From an uncultured Oscillospiraceae bacterium (GTDB lineage Bacteria; Bacillota; Clostridia; Oscillospirales; Ruminococcaceae): DNA of 42,944 nt. Both the position numbers and the translations under genes were made by a program. The notes beneath the pieces were generated by a model that was given only the letters and a program-made list of their open reading frames with translations, was not told the DNA's origin and ran no database searches. This document shows positions 40,433 through 42,944 of the stretch, piece by piece. The stretch lies in assembly GCA_934486875.1 (NCBI GenBank), contig CAKSPU010000019.1:1-42944 (forward strand). Reading direction: 5' to 3'. How positions within the stretch are numbered: the stretch's first letter is position 1; each line of letters opens with the position of its first letter.

Positions 40433-42145
40433 TCAGAACAGGTAATATTTCTGAGTGAGCGGCAGTTCTTTAGCTGCCTCGCAGGTTATATGCTCCCCGT
40501 CAACAGTCACACGGTAATTTTCGGGATCGACCCTGATATCGCCTGTCCTGTCATTGAAGCGCATATCCTTTTTGCCGATGCTGCGGCAGTTTTTAACGGG
40601 CAGAACGATCCTTTCAAGCCCAAGGCGCTCCTTGATGCCGTTATCCGAAGCGGCAGCCGATACAAAGCTGATGCAGCTCCTCTTCACAGCAAGCCCGTGA
40701 GCGCCGAACATCTTTGTGTACACCACAGGCTGAGGTGTGGGTATGGACGCATTTGCATCGCCCATTTTTGAGGCACAGATAAAGCCGCCCTTGATTATCA
40801 TTTCGGGCTTAACGCCGAACATCGCAGGCTTCCAGAGAACAAGGTCTGCGTATTTGCCGACCTCCACCGAGCCTACATAATCCGAAATTCCGTGGGTCAC
40901 AGCGGGATTTATGGTGTATTTGGAAACATACCGCTTTATCCTGAAATTATCGTTTCTGCCGCTGTCCTCGGGGAGCGTTCCACGCTGATCCTTCATTTTT
41001 GAAGCAGTCTGCCAGGTGCGTGTAATTACCTCGCCAACACGTCCCATTGCCTGAGAGTCGCTTGACATCATACTGAAAATGCCCATATCGTGAAGAACAT
41101 CTTCAGCTGCGATAGTTTCGGGACGTATCCTCGAATCCGCAAATGCCACGTCCTCGGGGACCTTGCAGTCAAGGTGGTGGCAGACCATAAGCATATCAAG
41201 ATGTTCGTCGATTGTATTTACGGTAAAGGGCATAGTGGGGTTGGTGGAGGAGGGGAGAATGTTCGGAAATGCCGCTGCCTTTATGATATCGGGAGCGTGT
41301 CCGCCCCCTGCGCCCTCGGTGTGATAGGTGTGGATAGTCCTGCCGTTTACCGCCGCAAGAGTGTCCTCCACAAAACCACCCTCATTCAGCGTGTCCGTAT
41401 GAATGGAGACCTGAACATCATACTTGTCCGCCGCTGTAAGAGCCCTGTCAATGACTGCGGGAGTCGAGCCCCAGTCCTCGTGGATCTTAAGTCCGCAGGC
41501 TCCCGCTTCTATCTGCTCGGTGAGGGTGTCAAGGTCTGCGCTGTTGCCCTTTCCGAGAAAGCCTAAATTCATAGGGTATTCTTCTGCGGCTTCAAGCATT
41601 TTTTCAATGTTGAATTTTCCGGGGGTGCAGGTGGTGGCATTTGTTCCGTCGGCAGGACCCGTTCCGCCGCCTATCATCGTTGTAATTCCCGAATAAAGGG
41701 CAGTCTCTATCTGAGTGGGGCTGATAAAATGGATATGGGTGTCAATGCCCCCTGCGGTGAGGATAAGTCCCTCTCCCGCAATGGCTTCCGTGGACGCTCC
41801 GAAAACAAGTGACGGTGTAACTCCGTCCATAATATCGGGATTTCCCGCCTTGCCTATGCCGCATATCTTTCCGTCCTTTATGCCGATATCAGCCTTGTAG
41901 ATGCCTGTGGAATCAATAACAACAGCACTTGTGATAACGGTGTCGGGGCAGCTGCTGTCAGGTTCGGAGCAGGACTGACCCATTCCGTCACGGAGAGATT
42001 TTCCGCCGCCGAATTTGGCTTCCTCGCCGTAAATGCAGTAGTCCTTCTCCACCTCCGCAATAAGAGAGGTGTCACCGAGACGGATCCTGTCGCCTGTGGT
42101 GGGACCGTACATATCGGCATACTGCTTTCTTGACATCTTAAACAT
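40433..42145 (-). CDS. ureC: Urease alpha subunit (catalytic)
   Basis: Predicted 570 residues, standard. It hydrolyses urea to ammonia and carbamate at a two-nickel site. Ligands and active-site stretches are intact: HIHFISPTQ (first His pair), GLKIHEDWG with the Lys that is carbamylated, [13 protein letters not shown] and [15 protein letters not shown] (His ligands), MVCHHLD in the mobile flap (catalytic Cys/His), and [10 protein letters not shown] with the last Asp ligand. GGGAGGG lies upstream; the start is two bases after the ureAB stop. Confidence 0.98.
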   Translation of the reverse strand: MFKMSRKQYADMYGPTTGDRIRLGDTSLIAEVEKDYCIYGEEAKFGGGKSLRDGMGQSCSEPDSSCPDTVITSAVVIDSTGIYKADIGIKDGKICGIGKAGNPDIMDGVTPSLVFGASTEAIAGEGLILTAGGIDTHIHFISPTQIETALYSGITTMIGGGTGPADGTNATTCTPGKFNIEKMLEAAEEYPMNLGFLGKGNSADLDTLTEQIEAGACGLKIHEDWGSTPAVIDRALTAADKYDVQVSIHTDTLNEGGFVEDTLAAVNGRTIHTYHTEGAGGGHAPDIIKAAAFPNILPSSTNPTMPFTVNTIDEHLDMLMVCHHLDCKVPEDVAFADSRIRPETIAAEDVLHDMGIFSMMSSDSQAMGRVGEVITRTWQTASKMKDQRGTLPEDSGRNDNFRIKRYVSKYTINPAVTHGISDYVGSVEVGKYADLVLWKPAMFGVKPEMIIKGGFICASKMGDANASIPTPQPVVYTKMFGAHGLAVKRSCISFVSAAASDNGIKERLGLERIVLPVKNCRSIGKKDMRFNDRTGDIRVDPENYRVTVDGEHITCEAAKELPLTQKYYLF

Positions 42146-42147
42146 TT

Positions 42148-42837
42148 TTACTCGCCCTCCCCGAACAAAAAGCCCTTTTCCTTAGCTTTTGCAATTGCCT
42201 TTTCCTTTACCGCAGGGTCGTCCATACTGCCCTGCACAAGGTCATTCAGTCCGAAGCCCACACGTTTTCCGCCTATGGCAATGAGCTTCACACGCTTGCT
42301 TTCGCCGGGTTCAAAGCGCACCGCCGTGCCTGCGGGGATATCGAGACGCATTCCGAATGCAAGACCTCTGTTAAATTCAAGCGCCTTGTTCACCTCAAAG
42401 AAATGGAAGTGAGAGCCTACCTGAACAGGTCTGTCCGCAGTGTTCGTAACAGTAATTTCGGAGCTGTCCTTTCCTGCATTTATCTCGATCTCGCCCTCAT
42501 CGGTGATTATCTCCCCGGGGATAATATTGTTGTTCGGCACGATAGGCTCGTGAACGGTGACAAGCTTTGTTCCGTCGGGAAATGTGGCTTCAAGCTGTAT
42601 CTCGTGAAGCATTTCGGGAACGCCGTCCATAACCTCATCACAGGTGAGAAGCTGTCTGCCTGTACTCATAAGCTCGGTAACGGACTTTCCGTCACGGGCA
42701 AGCTCAAGGAGCTCCGAGGTTATGTATGCCACTGCTTCGGGATAATTGAGCCTCAGCCCCCTTGCCTTTCGCTGCTTTGCCAGCTCTCCTGCGGCGTGTA
42801 TCATAAGTCTTTCCTGTTCTCTCGGGGTAAGATGCAT
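42148..42837 (-). CDS. ureAB: Fused urease gamma-beta subunit (UreA-UreB)
   Basis: Predicted 229 residues. Residues 1-100 or so are a gamma subunit ([38 protein letters not shown]..., [33 protein letters not shown]). Residues 107-229 or so are a beta subunit ([16 protein letters not shown]..., [32 protein letters not shown]). Most bacteria encode these separately; the single-chain form is best known in Helicobacter. AAAGGA lies upstream of the ATG. First urease gene; no ureI or nickel transporter is in view. Confidence 0.96.
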   Translation of the reverse strand: MHLTPREQERLMIHAAGELAKQRKARGLRLNYPEAVAYITSELLELARDGKSVTELMSTGRQLLTCDEVMDGVPEMLHEIQLEATFPDGTKLVTVHEPIVPNNNIIPGEIITDEGEIEINAGKDSSEITVTNTADRPVQVGSHFHFFEVNKALEFNRGLAFGMRLDIPAGTAVRFEPGESKRVKLIAIGGKRVGFGLNDLVQGSMDDPAVKEKAIAKAKEKGFLFGEGE

Positions 42838-42888
42838 TTTTATCTCATTCCTTTCCCATTTCAGCCTTTATGTGTGAGAATATCCCTG

Positions 42889-42944
42889 ATACTAATTCTC
42901 AATCAACCTATAGACAAACTCTCGGCTATAATAAGTTCATTCTG
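42889..42944. mobile_element. MITE-like element, left end, cut by the window edge
   Basis: ATACTAAT at 42889 followed by CAACCTATAGACAAA..CTCGGCT..AATAAG..CATTC matches the left end of the element at 37643 in the same orientation. The rest lies outside the window. It begins 52 bases upstream of the ureAB start, so the urease promoter is near or inside it. Confidence 0.8.

Overview
The window reads as a chromosomal segment of a low-to-moderate GC Firmicute, most like a gut Ruminococcus or another Oscillospiraceae/Clostridia member. The signs are strong AGGAGG-type ribosome sites, many exact TTGACA-17-TATAAT promoters, a CIRCE heat-shock operator, a SigH-like sigma factor, a DUF4364 protein, an ammonium channel fused to a PII domain, and several short inverted-repeat elements. 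The species assignment is inference.

Layout. 1-5.5 kb (minus): aroB-aroA-aroC-DUF4364-galactokinase, three shikimate/chorismate steps with two riders. 5.5-7.9 kb (minus): a leucine-rich-repeat lipoprotein, a zinc-ribbon protein, a degenerate tRNA-like stretch and a sigma factor. 8-11 kb (plus): tcdA, then an Amt-PII fusion behind a consensus promoter and a terminator-like leader hairpin. 11-16.4 kb: a DinB-like gene broken at a run of seven T, a two-repeat hypothetical, a helical-bundle protein, a DivIVA-like coiled coil with an Ala/Pro tail, an alpha/alpha-toroid protein and an AraC regulator. 16.6-21.4 kb (plus): an unusual four-gene operon of two MalF/MalG-type permeases, a long HlyD-like adaptor and a two-TM MacB-periplasmic-domain protein, with no ATPase or binding protein here. 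21.4-27.1 kb: AI-2E family permease, a TetR-SnoaL-GNAT-GNAT/YoaP operon, and htpG under CIRCE.

27.2-33.7 kb: a DUF6442/XRE pair with three palindromes around its promoter, a broken tspO, a family I CoA-transferase, a TAXI binding lipoprotein next to a GltS-type symporter and a 65-residue repeat protein, and a ZIP metal transporter. 33.7-37.9 kb: repeat elements, a divergent HTH regulator / transmembrane Ser/Thr kinase pair, a DUF5067-like lipoprotein, and a lipoprotein gene split by a 160-bp MITE-like element. 37.9-42.8 kb (minus): a complete urease operon, ureAB (fused)-ureC-ureE-ureF-ureG-ureD.

The points most worth a second look: the urease operon sits between two same-orientation copies of the MITE-like element; the TAXI/GltS/small-protein cassette suggests a binding-protein-dependent GltS; the hybrid permease/HlyD/MacB-domain operon; and the candidate attenuator in the amt leader. 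No CRISPR array, rRNA, intact tRNA or IS transposase was seen.
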